Shown: piece after piece, positions 18,741-60,649 of the stretch | Layout of the letters: each line of letters starts with the position of its first letter | How positions within the stretch are numbered: the first letter of the stretch is position 1 | From: Bactericera cockerelli | Lineage: Eukaryota; Arthropoda; Insecta; Hemiptera; Triozidae | NCBI GenBank assembly: GCA_024516035.1 | Contig: CM044960.1 | Span: 18,980,183-19,044,182 of the forward strand | Length of the DNA stretch: 64,000 bases | Reading direction: 5' to 3' | Translations under genes and position numbers: made by a program | Notes under the pieces: model-generated | Told to the model about the DNA's origin: nothing | The model's input: the letters and a program-made list of their open reading frames with translations, nothing else | The model's database searches: none

Positions 18741-19293
18741 TAACAAGCTCCACCGTTTCTACTCAGGCTGGGTGAGGTTTATTTGAGAGGGTGGTTTGTT
18801 AGTTTTCAGCGAATGGAGGGTAAATCCCCTGTTTATGACTATGCTATTGAAGTCATACAAAAGAAGAAAAAAAAAAGCTTTATGTTATCATAGTATTTTA
18901 CTTTCGAGAAATCTACGCGTACCAGTGAATCAACATGTACGCGTACCGCCGCAAGCCTTTGTGCAAACGGTCATCTAACAAAATGTTTGATTCATTTCAC
19001 GTGTGCAGCAAACGTACTTCACGTTATCCGTTTGCATTCGCAAGCCTTTCAGTACGCTTGTGTTTTTTAATGCAACATGCACCAGCAACCGTGCATCGAA
19101 CAGGCTGCAAACGTATTGTTCTATCTGGGCAGTCATCTCCGCTGAAAATTATCACCTGATATAATGTCTTTGTAACGTACAATTTTAATCACTTCAATTT
19201 CTTCGTTTACCTGCAATCTTTCCCTCTTGGGAGGATCTCTCACATTGCCTGTACCCTCTCATCTACTGTGTCATCACAAGACGCTCCACGGCT

Positions 19294-19491
19294 TCAATAG
19301 TCATCACTCCTCATGTACTTCTCCTCCTTGATGTTCATCTTGATGTCCTCCTCCTCCTCCGTCATCTCCCCCAGTAGCTCCTCCTCCTCCTCCTCCAGCT
19401 CCTGCTTCTCACCCATCATCTCCCCCGCAGCATGCTGCATGATGTCGTGGACTGTATGCCGCACGCCTCGCGACATGTCCTCTGCCTGGCG
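19294..19491 (-). CDS. in-frame acidic extension after the Pitx stop codon (candidate readthrough)
   Basis: Immediately after the TGA of Pitx the same frame stays open for 65 codons to a second TGA at 19296-19294. By my count 54 of 65 codons end in G or C, like the Pitx exons and unlike the surrounding AT-rich DNA. The peptide begins RQAEDMSRGVRHTVHDIMQH, has runs of six and four Glu, and ends EEKYMRSDDY. The stop context is GAA UGA CGC, with C as the following base, the context most often linked to leaky termination. It could instead be a GC-rich 3' UTR, a separate small frame starting at the Met at 19476, or the result of a sequence error. Confidence 0.4.
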   Translation of the reverse strand, partial: RQAEDMSRGVRHTVHDIMQHAAGEMMGEKQELEEEEEELLGEMTEEEEDIKMNIKEEKYMRSDDY

Positions 19492-49082
<29,591 letters not shown>

Positions 49083-49085
49083 GGC

Positions 49086-49128
49086 GGGAGATTACCACCG
49101 GGAGATTACCACCGGGAGATTACCACCG
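49086..49128. repeat. 14-bp tandem repeat in Pitx 5' leader
   Basis: Three copies of GGGAGATTACCACC just upstream of the first Pitx ATG. Confidence 0.88.
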
Positions 49129-52100
49129 GGTCGGTACAAGAACGAATTCGAACTTAATAGTTAATCAATGGGGTAGGTGGAAAGTGACGCAGCTGTACGA
49201 TACTCCGGTATCCTTTAGAACGATTGCAAAGGAAAATAGTCAAAAAAGTTCCGGAAATACAGCAGGATTTTCGCGGAACAACTGCAGGTTAAGTTGAATG
49301 TGAGTACTACTTGTTTAGGCTCATAATATTATCTACCGACAAGGTTTTTGCGTTTCTTAGTTCAACATTAAATCAGAGAAAGAAAGAAAGTAAAATTTAT
49401 TTACTAACAACTGACATCACTATCGATGCTTGCCATAGGACACAGTACTCTTCTTAATTGTGTTTTGAAGTAGACATTGACAATGGTTATATTTCAGGAT
49501 GGTTTGTATACTTTTCGGTATAGTTATGTTTGTTTATATTTTTAATTTAGTTTAACAGTAGGGTAATATTATTTTTAGGTATTATCACACTTTGTTTGTG
49601 GTTAAGTTTCAATAATAAAATTAATGGTTTTAGTTTTTTTTCTTTATTATTAGAAACTGCAACTGTCTCTTATATTATTAATTTAAACTTATAAGTTTTA
49701 CAGTTATAAATTATACATAACTATAATATAGCGTATTACTTTGTTACATACAAAAAGTAGCGGATCGTTATTGATCGCCACTGATTACATACACCCGAAT
49801 AAAATTATCTCCCGATATGCCATCTTGTATTTTTGCACACCTGAAACAAAAGAGCCAAGTATAGGAATCAACACACAATTTTATAAATTATTGTAAATAT
49901 AATAAATTATTATTACATGTATGATTATTTAATTCATATTAATAGTTCATGATCATGAGTATCTAGTTATCTACATGATGGGAATGATTGTCGTCACAAT
50001 AGAGATGATTTGAAAGTTTGTATTAGTGGAGGCACGTGAAGCACCTCTCTAATCACATACTGCGATGGGACACATTTTATTGTTAAATGAAGGTCAATCG
50101 CTCTGCATAATTCCTCTAAGCGGGATGTTTCTGGTTAGCGGTTTAGCAATGTCACGTAAAGATCCCTCATTTTTACCGGGGTATAGTCTGAATAGAAAAT
50201 AAGTCCTATTTCACTTAGAACTGATGCAAAATGCATTTTTTTCTGGTTTCAATGTATACTGAAGCTGTAGACTGCCTACAGTGGCTACTTAGTAATTTCA
50301 TTGTTAAATAATAATAATTTTACTCGCCAACAAGAAATATGATTTCTACAAATTTCTCTTTAATACTCCAGGCTATGCACCAGATCAAAGACTTATACTT
50401 TGTCCAATTACTCATCTCCGTCCTCAGTGTAGCTTTGTGAAGATTTAGGAACCTACACCAATGTTTTCGTACGGTGGACTAAACAAAGATTATTTCCAAT
50501 GAGTTCTGTCACAACAACTCATATTTACCTAATTCCTAACAAATCCACACCAAGTCACAAATTCCCATCCCTTGGGTTCAGTGGCCTGGGTAGTGCCCAG
50601 GGCTAGCCAGTGCAGAGCTAGCGCGTAACTATAACTCAGACGTATTGCTAAAAACAAAACAAAACGTCCGAGTGAAATCCCTCCACAAAATCTTGGATGA
50701 TCATCAAAACCATAACATTTCAAATTTCGAATTTGTCTAAGTCTGAATTCGGTGTGCAGAATAATAAGAGAAAAAATTCTAATTCCAGTTAATCCCCTAT
50801 GTGTCTCATTCTTTCTTCACAAAGTTAATACCTTTTAATCCCTGTTCTAAGAATATTGCTCCATGTAGTAAATCTAAACATAATGTTCTTTTCACTTTGG
50901 AAGAACATGTGGTTAATTAATAAATTAAATTTGATTGGTAGGTAGGTATTTATGCTAGTTTGCTCGTTCATATTTCTATTTACAGAAGAGTATTATAGGT
51001 TCGTATACATGCGCGTAGGACGTTTGGAATTTGATGTTTGGGTACCTAATAATTTGTTTATAATGTTGGATGATATAAAATTTCAATTATTTTACCATTT
51101 TTGAATGTTCCCTATACGAGAATGTTCTGAGATAACACTCACTATTGGTTAATGTTAATAAAATAAGGTCTGGTCTCCCATCCTATGAGAATGGGTGTGC
51201 CAATCTATTTACCACGCGTTTTTGTTCGATTGATTAAAAAGCTACTCTGTGGTAATCCAGGTAGCATAGGTTGCTTCAGATCCCACCCTATGCATGGATT
51301 TTTGCACATAAAATTATTTTTGAAACTTTGACCACATTATAATGAATGCCACCTAAACAACAGGAAGGTATCACTTTTTTACTATAAATAATTGTCTATT
51401 ATTGTAATTTTTTTTCTTTTCACAAATATACTATTTAATTATGCCTCGATTGGTATAGGTATGGGTATATTTATTATTAAACATTGTAATGGACATTTAA
51501 AACATAAAACATGTCATGTTGGTTTCACACTGTACCAGTATACCACCAACTTGTATTAAATAATTATCATTTCTAGATATTTGAATTTTTGCTCATAAAA
51601 CTCATGAAATATGTACGAGTATCGAGTATGATGTGAACCCAGGCGCAGGTAGATATAAATATAATATATTGTGTAAGTATAAAATAAATAATAAAATAAA
51701 ATGTCGAATGAAAAATAGACTACAACAGTTTTGTGGGATTTTCCCCTGCAGCCCCGGACAAGGGGTTCAGGATAAAATAAATCGTGGGACAAGTGGCTGG
51801 ATAAGCTGGGGGTTCCCCCGCAAGGAGTGGACGAGGGGGGCTTAATGAAAGCTTTACTATATTGATGGGTTGAGAGGTTTTTTCATAATGTCAATAATGG
51901 CGGATTCAAAATCTCATGACTAATACTAAGCTCTAGTTAAGCTGCTAGAGGCAGGGTAGTGCTGCATACCGGCGGGCTTAACTCTATACTTTTTATATAT
52001 TTTTACACATCAATAGGTTTCCGTGTTACCCTATCATTCATTTTAGATCTCAGCTATTAAAATGCACTTTTTATTTCTAGACCCTCAGACACCTCACTAT

Positions 52101-55100
52101 AGGTTTTATTGGACTGGGTCACCTAGGTAAGTTTTGTCCTTTTTGAATACTTACTTCAATTTCTATAAGGACCATATTGTAGGTAGTAGCAATTTCAGTC
52201 AAACCAATGTTTTTTTTATAGCTTAGATTATGGATTATTATGGTTTGATTGGTACCTAGAGATTACCTTAGAGATAATAGTAAATAAATTTTAATAAAGA
52301 GTTCACTACTACCTCCTGACTACAGCTATTGTTCACATCTTTTTGGTTACTCCCAAATTTAATCCTCATGAAAATAAGTTGTATGCGATCAAAACTAAAT
52401 TAATTGTAATAATTAGTTACTGATTAATACAACCCACCTCAGCAGTATCGGAGCGCCTGATGCAATTTTCAGCCGTCACTTGTCACTTCAAGAAGTTCAA
52501 GACATTGGATCCATGTCATGACCAATGATAATTCAAAGGGCTTTTATACAGGAAACGATCATTTGACATTGTTACACACATGCTTTTAAAACTTAAAATT
52601 TTTTATGAACTTTCGTACTACTTCATGAACTCATAAGTATATTTTTTTATCTAGTGTCGAATGGGTAAATCGCGATAGTCCCTAATCCTTTTAGTTCAGT
52701 GAACCTGATCTTTGCAATTATAATGTTATCGCTTTTTATTTACCATCCGCACTGTATGTAGGTGTCAACGTTCATTACCAACACAAGAGTTTATAGTTTT
52801 GGGGTTGTATTTCTTATTTCTTAATTTGAGCAGCAGATCAAATATTAGAGGTCAATTAAAAAGGTTTTTATTAAAGAATTAATCAAAACATTATCTGTTT
52901 GTTTGCGAAATTAATACTCCATTAGGTATGTACTTATTAAAATGTTTATGTTAATTTATCATAGTTATAATTCAACATTTTAAAAAGATATTGAAAATTT
53001 AAAGGTTATTTCTTAAAGGAAAATAATATTATCATTAATTTTCTGCTGTTTATTATTGAAATTTATCACAGTTTAGTAAAAATTCAAATGAAGTGATGAG
53101 AAAACTGAAATGACAGTAGTATCACATCACATGACGGATTTGGCCCAACCCGTGCAAGACAAATAGAGGCACTTGAATATTGAGATAAATACACAACTCA
53201 CAGTATTCTTATCTTTTTGTTGAAATAAATATACCCAATATTTATTTGTAAAATATATTCTACGGCCATCTTCAAACATACATGCTGTTATCATCTTCGG
53301 GTGATACTTAACAGTATACATACCTACATAGGTACATAATAAATTTTGTTATAATAGAAACAATCGGTAACGCTTGCGCGGAAATGTGTCTCTTACGTTC
53401 TGCGATTTTGTGAATCCTCCTCATGCAATTATTAACAAAGTTATTTAATCATCGGTTTTTGATACATATTTAAAAAAAAAAATTCTTTATTTGATCAGAT
53501 CTTAGTGGATATTTATATACACTTTTGACTCATCTAGAGTCTAGGCTTAGGGCTTAGGCCATCACAATGAAAGATCATTTAATTGTGAGTTTGAGACATC
53601 TACATTTCATTTCATTCACGACATAATCATGAAGCTTCATTCCAAAGAATAGCTTCATGGAAAAGTACAAAAATCTCATTTACCGAAAAATATAATTATA
53701 TTGGCAAATATCACATTGAAACACATTGGAGACAAAAAATATTGATAGTCTAAAAGAGCCTTAGGGATCTCTACAAAGCCAGGGAGCACAGCACAGAAAC
53801 AGAGAACATAGATGATATAGAAAGAATATCCTGTAGCAAACAAGTCCTGAGGAAGATGCGGTGAAGAAGGTTAAGTAAGAGCTTTTCCTAGGGTTAACTT
53901 CTCAGGAAGCCATTTTGTAACTTGATTGATTTTCTGAGCGCCCCTTTTCCTTTCCACTCCTGGCTAACCCCCTTGCGTTTCCCCCTCCTCTGTGGATTCT
54001 TTGTACAGCTTTTATTTTCACATTTTCCTCCATCTTCTCTTGGGTGCTTTTTTTCTCTCAACTTCTTATACTCTCCGTCTCATCCTCTGTCTCTTGGTTC
54101 ATCATCCCCCCCCCTCCCCCTCTAGCCCCCAGGGTTGCCTCTCCGCTCTCATTTTTCTTGCAGATGCCTTTTTTTGCTGGGTTGTTTATATATTATTTTT
54201 GTTCTTGCTTACCCCACTCAGATTTTGGACTTTGTACAAACATTATTTTTCAAGAAAAAACTCACTTAACTTTGGGGGACTAAGATGATATTATTTTCGG
54301 TAAATATAGTGTATTATTTTCTTTTCATGCATGTCCTTGTTAATACCTATTGAGCTGTAGTCAAGTGTACCTTACTAAGGTCATTCTCACCAATTGATAA
54401 ACATATTTGTGATTTCTTTATGTTATTATAACACAACGAGACACTTCATGTATGTAACATCATTTGCAAAAGAAACTCATACATATAACTAACTAATTCA
54501 AAGCGGTAACTGAAAAAAAAAATCCGACTTATGAGCCACAGCCGTACCTGATACTACAATCCTTCAAAAAACTGGCTGCGGCGTTATCAAATTAATGATT
54601 TGCTTCATTGTGATCTTGAAAGGCCCCATCGTGTACTCTAGCTCAAACTATACAATCGTTATAATGTACGGCCCGGTGGCGTTCTATCAGAAAATATGGT
54701 CAAAAATAGGGTTCTATCTGCGGTAATAATAATATCTGCGGTGAAACGTAGGTAACAGGGTCAGTGTAAAAAAAGTGAATATTTTCCAAAATTGACCAAA
54801 TAATACCTGAATCCTGAAAGTGACTGCAAATGGGATTCACTGAAATTAATGGTTGAAATTTTGTTTTATTTAATATGATACCTAGAAAATTTGAGATCTT
54901 TTTGATTAATAATACCTAAATAAATAAAAACTAAAATAAAATTTTAATACCTAGGTAATAGTAATAGGCATTCGAATCATTCCTCTTCACAATAAGAGCT
55001 AAGCTAGTCCATGTTTCAGTGAGTAAAATTGTGCGGCGTTAGTATAGTATAACTATAAACAAACGTAGAGTTAAGTCTTGTTAAATACTAGCCGCTTCCC

Positions 55101-56878
55101 CGTGTTATGCCGTGTTAGGATATCCCAAACAATAAACGTTATGAGAATGACTTGATCATGAACTCATCGTATCTCTGGAGCTGTAATCGAAACTCCCAAT
55201 GGGACGACAGTCACTCTAGCCACGGGAGAATAAACTGTGAAATTTCTGACCAGCATTTTTTGAAGAGATAAAATGCGGCCAGCAAAAATTTATAATTTTA
55301 ATTCCAGATTTTTTTAGTAGCGAAGTGCATTTTTATGGGTAGTAGTTCTGTGAACTGTAAACCTCACACAGATTCTCTTATCGGCTTACAAATGTCGTGT
55401 CATAACTTCAGGACATCGAGACCATTCATTAAATACCCCACTCGATGGGTTTTAATTTTTTTTAATCAACCGGCCCACTTTTGCGGCTCTTTTTAGGTCA
55501 CAGCGTGGCCCCCTTAGCTGCCAAGATCACGAAATGTTATTAATTATTCTGAAATATAATTTTGAATCACTCTACAAATTTTCAAGAGTCTTGCTTTATT
55601 TAAAAAAAAAAAAAAAATATTTTCAAATTTCACCAAAACTGCCCCGAGTGGGCTATTTCGGCCCAAAAACAATAGTAAAATTCTAGAACCCCAATAACCA
55701 TGTATACTAAAATTCAACAAATTTTAAAGATTGGGTTGAGGGTTATCGCGGAATAGACAGACAATAAGACAAACAAAAGAAAGCCAAATCATCCAAGTTA
55801 ATATACAGAACCTCCTTAGTGAGGTTGCTTCGCTCCCTAACTGCGTTTGGTTAATTAAGGTTAATATGTTAGATCGAATAGCTTCGGATTTGTTAAACAA
55901 ATTACTTTTCACCGATCATATTATTAGAATATTATAGGTAAGAATTAAGTATTTACGTATCTTTTTCTGTGAACAATTCTCAGTGGTGTCAAATCCCACC
56001 ATTAGTTTGATATATTGTATGGGTAGTAAGTACCGTTTGACCCGTGACTGGAAGAGATACACTGCAATTGCTACTTTTCTTAGATATACGCAATCACTGG
56101 GAGATTTTTGCAAGTTATATGTATAATGAATTAATGATACAGTTTATTCATTTTTTTTTTTTTTTTTTTAAGGTTAATTGTTTTATTTTTACAAAATATA
56201 AAAGACTTCCCCCAGGACATCTTCCCGAGGCAGTGTGCTCAGCACTGAGGCAACATTACCTATATTATTACTTTACAAGGATCAATTTATAAAATTACTA
56301 GAGGTTTTGGGAAATTGATTCCTTCATCAAAGTGTGTTACATCTAGCATTTGGCCTTTAAAGACCTATCATTCAATAGCTCATTGTTTCAAAAAAAAAAA
56401 AAAAAAATTGATTGGGAGACTTTTCAGGCGATAGATGCACGACGGCTTTTGTCTTTTATAAAATTTTCTCTGCTCAGTCAAATCTCAAAATTTGAAAGAA
56501 CTTTTTGTTATTAAATTATAAGAATATATATATATATATATATATTTTTTTATATACAAAAACTGTTCGTAAACACAACCCAAATGACCCAAAACTTCAA
56601 GGCAAATTTTACGACCACAATAAAGATGATTACATCACAAAATTATAAAACTAAACATCGTTTTTCTCCTTTTTTCTATTAGGTATTTTAAATGACTCAC
56701 TTTAAACAGCTCGGATGGTCATTTAGTATGAACAACTTTAAATATGACGGAACAAAACTGTAGTTTTAGCGCATCCACTAATTTTTATTTTATTTTAATC
56801 GTAGGTATGTTATAGCACTTACTCTAAATTGTAAGTTTCTCATTACATGTGTCTCAAAGATATTTATATAGCTTTATA
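49129..56878. other. upstream of Pitx, no gene recognised
   Basis: Long AT-rich stretch that should include the Pitx promoter, though I cannot place a start site. It has a short repeat H at 49376-49450 (AAGAAAGTAAAATTTATT, ACAACTGACATCACTATC), also at 57177-57250, a (TA)n run near 56527-56546, and pyrimidine-rich DNA near 53930-54130. No convincing exons. Confidence 0.4.
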
Positions 56879-57000
56879 ACTTCCCAGCTCGTAGCTTAAT
56901 TGTTAAAGCAGCACACTCTCAACCGAGAGGCCGGTGCTTCGAGTCCCTAGCTCGGGTAATTTCAGTAAGGCGGGTTTAAATATTAGTAACCACTCACAGG
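56879..57000 (+). repeat. tRNA-like sequence or SINE, family C (single copy)
   Basis: CCCAGCTCGTAGCTTAATTG, TTAAAGCAGCACACTCTC, AACCGAGAGGCCGGTGCTTC and GAGTCCCTAGCTCGGG give box A and box B spacing, but the anticodon loop is only four bases and the arms are irregular. A body continues after it (GTAAGGCGGGTTTAAATATT), so it is more likely a SINE head than a tRNA gene. Confidence 0.5.
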
Positions 57001-57176
57001 GTTCTGTCATAGACCAGTACCTATGCCAGGACTTATAAATGATGTCATAGTGGTATTTGTATTGTGAGCTCTAGACATAACAGAACAAATGCTTTAGTTT
57101 ACTAGGCCTTGACAACTATATTATGAACACACAGAACAATTAGGTAATTATAAGTAGATGATAATAATTATAATAG

Positions 57177-57250
57177 AGAGAGAGAAAGTAAAATGTATTT
57201 ACTAACAAATTGACATCACTATCACAGTTTGCCAGAAGACAGAGTACTAA
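57177..57250. repeat. repeat H (copy 2)
   Basis: GAGAAAGTAAAATGTATTTA, CAAATTGACATCACTATCAC and GTTTGCCAGAAGACAGAGTA parallel 49376-49450. Confidence 0.55.
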
Positions 57251-60225
57251 AAAATTTTGACATAGCAATGTAACTTTTGAAAAGAAATCTATATTACAAG
57301 TTTACTACCTCTTCAGAAGATTTTTTTCTATTTCAAATCTTGCTTTCTTTTTTTCTGATCTTTTAGGTATTTGTAGAAGTAAGGTAATAACAAAATTAAC
57401 TTTACTATAGTAAGAATAAAATTATAAAAAAATATTCATTTTATCAGAATCTAGATATTAGGAAAATGTTTTTAAAGAAGTTGGTCCTTAATTCTCTAGT
57501 TAGTCTAGGTTTTGCCGTTCACTCTAAATATCTAACTATTGATTATTTAAATGAAAAAAAAAAACATTTTAAACACCTCACTAAAAGTTCATTTTGTTTG
57601 TTGAAAGTACTGAGCTCCCTTGACAAATTATTAACAACTAGGTATTTTGATCTGACTGCCCATTAGGACGTCAACATTAAATTTTAAAAAAAGAGATAAA
57701 TCATTTTAAAGAATTAAATATAATTGAAATGTAATTATAGAATTAATTATTAGAACAAGTTATATAATTTTTTTTGACAAACTTGGAAATTAAATTTGCA
57801 AAACATTGTGAACACACTCACGCGATACAACACACAATGATTGTAGACATAGGCAAAAGTAAAGGTACACATAAGAGATAAATAAATTATATTAATTTAG
57901 ACAGAATTGATAAAGAAAGAAGAAGAGCTAATAATGTTTAAAGTAATGTTAAGCACTCACCTGTTGGTACTAGTAGATATAAAAATCATAAGCCTCAGAG
58001 TACAAAATCCTTCCTAATACCCAACAACAACCAAAAACAGGAAAGGAAAAAAAGTTAAGAAGAAAATCTGTGAAAATCTTCCTGAAGGATCAATGTTGGT
58101 TGCACTTAATCTTTTAATAGTTCAAATACACACTTCGGTTCAAATCTTTCTTGAAACCTTAACTATGAACAATATAATGCTCAATATTATAAGCTTATAT
58201 GATAACAATCCAAATGTTACTATACCCTCTAAAACTCTTCTCAAAACCCCCCTTTATTTTTCTTTCTCTTTTTCTCTTGCGTTACGTCATCACACCCCTT
58301 AACCCTTTGAATCCTGGGAAGTTCCTTCATGTTGGTGTTTTTTTGTGTTGGAAACAAAGGTTAAGAAAAAAATTTCCAATTTGCTTGAATATTAATAGAT
58401 TTTTACTGGTAAATGTACATATTTATGAATACAGTCTACCTTAAGGTACATCTCTGTGATTTAAAAAAAAAAAAAAAATTCAAACAATAAAACTACCTAT
58501 GATGATTATAACATGGACCTATCACCTACTTTCATCTACCTTTTCCATGTTTCACTAGAAGGGTACAGTACGTGAAGACACTCAGATACTCTCAGGTTCC
58601 TACGTAATTATCCTGTAAGTTAAATATCAAAAAATTATTCATTTATCCAACTCGAAATTTTTTTCCGTACATATTCTTGAAAATTACAGTAGGTTCCTCA
58701 ATAAGATGCGGTACATGCAACCCATGCAAGTATTATTGGACTGATATCCTATGTAAATAAAATGAAAATTTAGCACTCCAAATGAACTTAGTACACTTGG
58801 TTTGCATATTGTAGTAGACAGATCATTTCAAACACAGCAGCATCTAAAGGGCTAATTTCATCCCTGAATTTCATCCCAACACAACATTCTATTCCCAGCC
58901 CTTTTTCTATATTTTGTTTTTATCGTTACTCAACCCCTTTTTGCAGCTCCTCCCACATCGGTGCGATGTTTCTCATTTTCTTCCTTCGGGGAAAACGGGG
59001 AAAAGCGATGAGCCAAGAAAGGAAACATGTTTGTATCACTTGAATTTTCCTTATTTTTTCATCAGTTTTTTTCGTTTGGATAGGGAAAATAATACAGTGA
59101 TGTTCTTATTCCAGAAATTTGAAGTTTATTTTCATGCAGGGGGCGTGGGGGAGCTCTGGCTGTCATGTATCATGAGGGGCACCTCCAGGCCAAGTCTTGT
59201 TGTTATGGTGTCCCATCTCTCCTTTCATTCAGAGATAGAGAGGAGTCGTTTTTTTTTTCGAGGTTCTGGGTTCGATTTTGTCTGGAAGCAGGCTTTTTGA
59301 TGATATTGGAATAGACGCACAGTAAATATTTCAATCATTTCCTTCAATTTCTCCTACTAATTATTAATTTTTTAGGTTTTTGTTTCTTCGATATAAAAGA
59401 TAGAATAGAATAGAATAGAATAAAATATAATGTATTTCTCAATAAGAGTTTACAATAGAGGTTGGGATACAAGTTAGTTAAACATAATCTAAAATTACAT
59501 AATAAATTTTTTAACATTTCTACATGCTTTTATTTTGCAGTGCCACATAAATTTCCCCCTCGATATAAAAGGGTTTACTAGGAGAAGTGCTGTATGCTGA
59601 TATTTAAGGAATGTCCAGCTACTCATGGGATTTCATCAACCAAATTAAATGCTTTTCGAGTAGATCTAGATATTGTCCGAAGTTTTGAAGTACTATTGTT
59701 GTTTTTTTACTAATGTTATTGTTTATTTTTATTATTAAAAACAATAAGTCAAGTACCTACAAAAAGACCGTAATTATTCTATAATATAGAGATATTAATT
59801 AGGTAAGTAATAGGTGCATTAATTTCAGGATGGTGTAGTAATCATATACCTATGAATATAATAATGGTTACACCATTAGTAAGTCTTCTAGATCTAGAGA
59901 ACCAAATCTTTATCGCACACTAGAAATTCAAATCTATAATCTTTGTTTATGAGGTAAAAACTAGGTACTTTCGAAATGCCGACGTAAGCCGTCTCTAACG
60001 ACTGAGTAGCTTCCAAGCTGTTGACGGTACGCAGAAGTGCCTACAATAACAATAAACTGAGAGAAAGAATGCAAGAAGATGGAAGAAACCAAATTTGTAT
60101 TTTCTTAGATAAAGCACCTAGTAAAATTTTATGATCTGTTTTTTTTTATCTTTATTTTGCGTGAAATTGCCTTTGGTATAACACAAAATATATGAGATTT
60201 TGAAAGTATAATATGTACTTGCCTT
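57251..60225. other. intergenic, no gene recognised
   Basis: A TAGAA pentanucleotide run at 59398-59425 resembles the end of a reverse-oriented non-LTR fragment. No supported exon. Confidence 0.4.
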
Positions 60226-60410
60226 TACCCAGGAGATATCGTACCAGCTACCCATATTAAACTCACCAGCCTGAGTAGGACCGGGAATGCCATTCTCACG
60301 TGTACGGAGGGAACAGAAATTTCTATGTGAAAAGTCTGATCCGACCGGAAATCTAACTCAGGATCTCTGGACTACGGGCAGTAGTCACAACCGTAACGCC
60401 ACGGAGGCTG
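60226..60410 (-). repeat. tRNA-derived SINE, family E (copy 2)
   Basis: Minus strand: CAGCCTCCGTGGCGTTACGG, CCGTAGTCCAGAGATCC, TCCGGTCGGATCAGAC and GGTTAATGTGGGTAGC-like body (here TTTAATATGGGTAGCTGG). Matches 36888-37110 in the same orientation. Confidence 0.72.
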
Positions 60411-60636
60411 GTGTGTGTGTTTGTATATGTAATTTTAAGTATAATTATATTTTCATGCAATTTACTTACATAAAAAACTAACCGTTTTATTTGTAAAGAT
60501 AATGATGCAAAAACAGAAGAAAATGTCTACTTACAAAAGAAATACAAAGGCTTGCTAAATATTTCAGTATTTTAATGAACATAGGTACTTGTAATTGTAA
60601 AGTATATTATTTTCATAAAGACTCGTCATTTTGATG

Positions 60637-60642
60637 TTTATT
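60637..60642 (-). promoter_or_regulatory. candidate polyadenylation signal of the large ORF
   Basis: AATAAA on the minus strand, starting 8 bases after the stop codon at 60652-60650. If used, the 3' UTR is very short. Confidence 0.35.
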
Positions 60643-60649
60643 TCATGTA

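Noticed and set aside
56879..56960. possible tRNA gene on the plus strand
   Set aside because: Only four bases remain in the anticodon loop and arms mismatch; kept as a SINE-like sequence.
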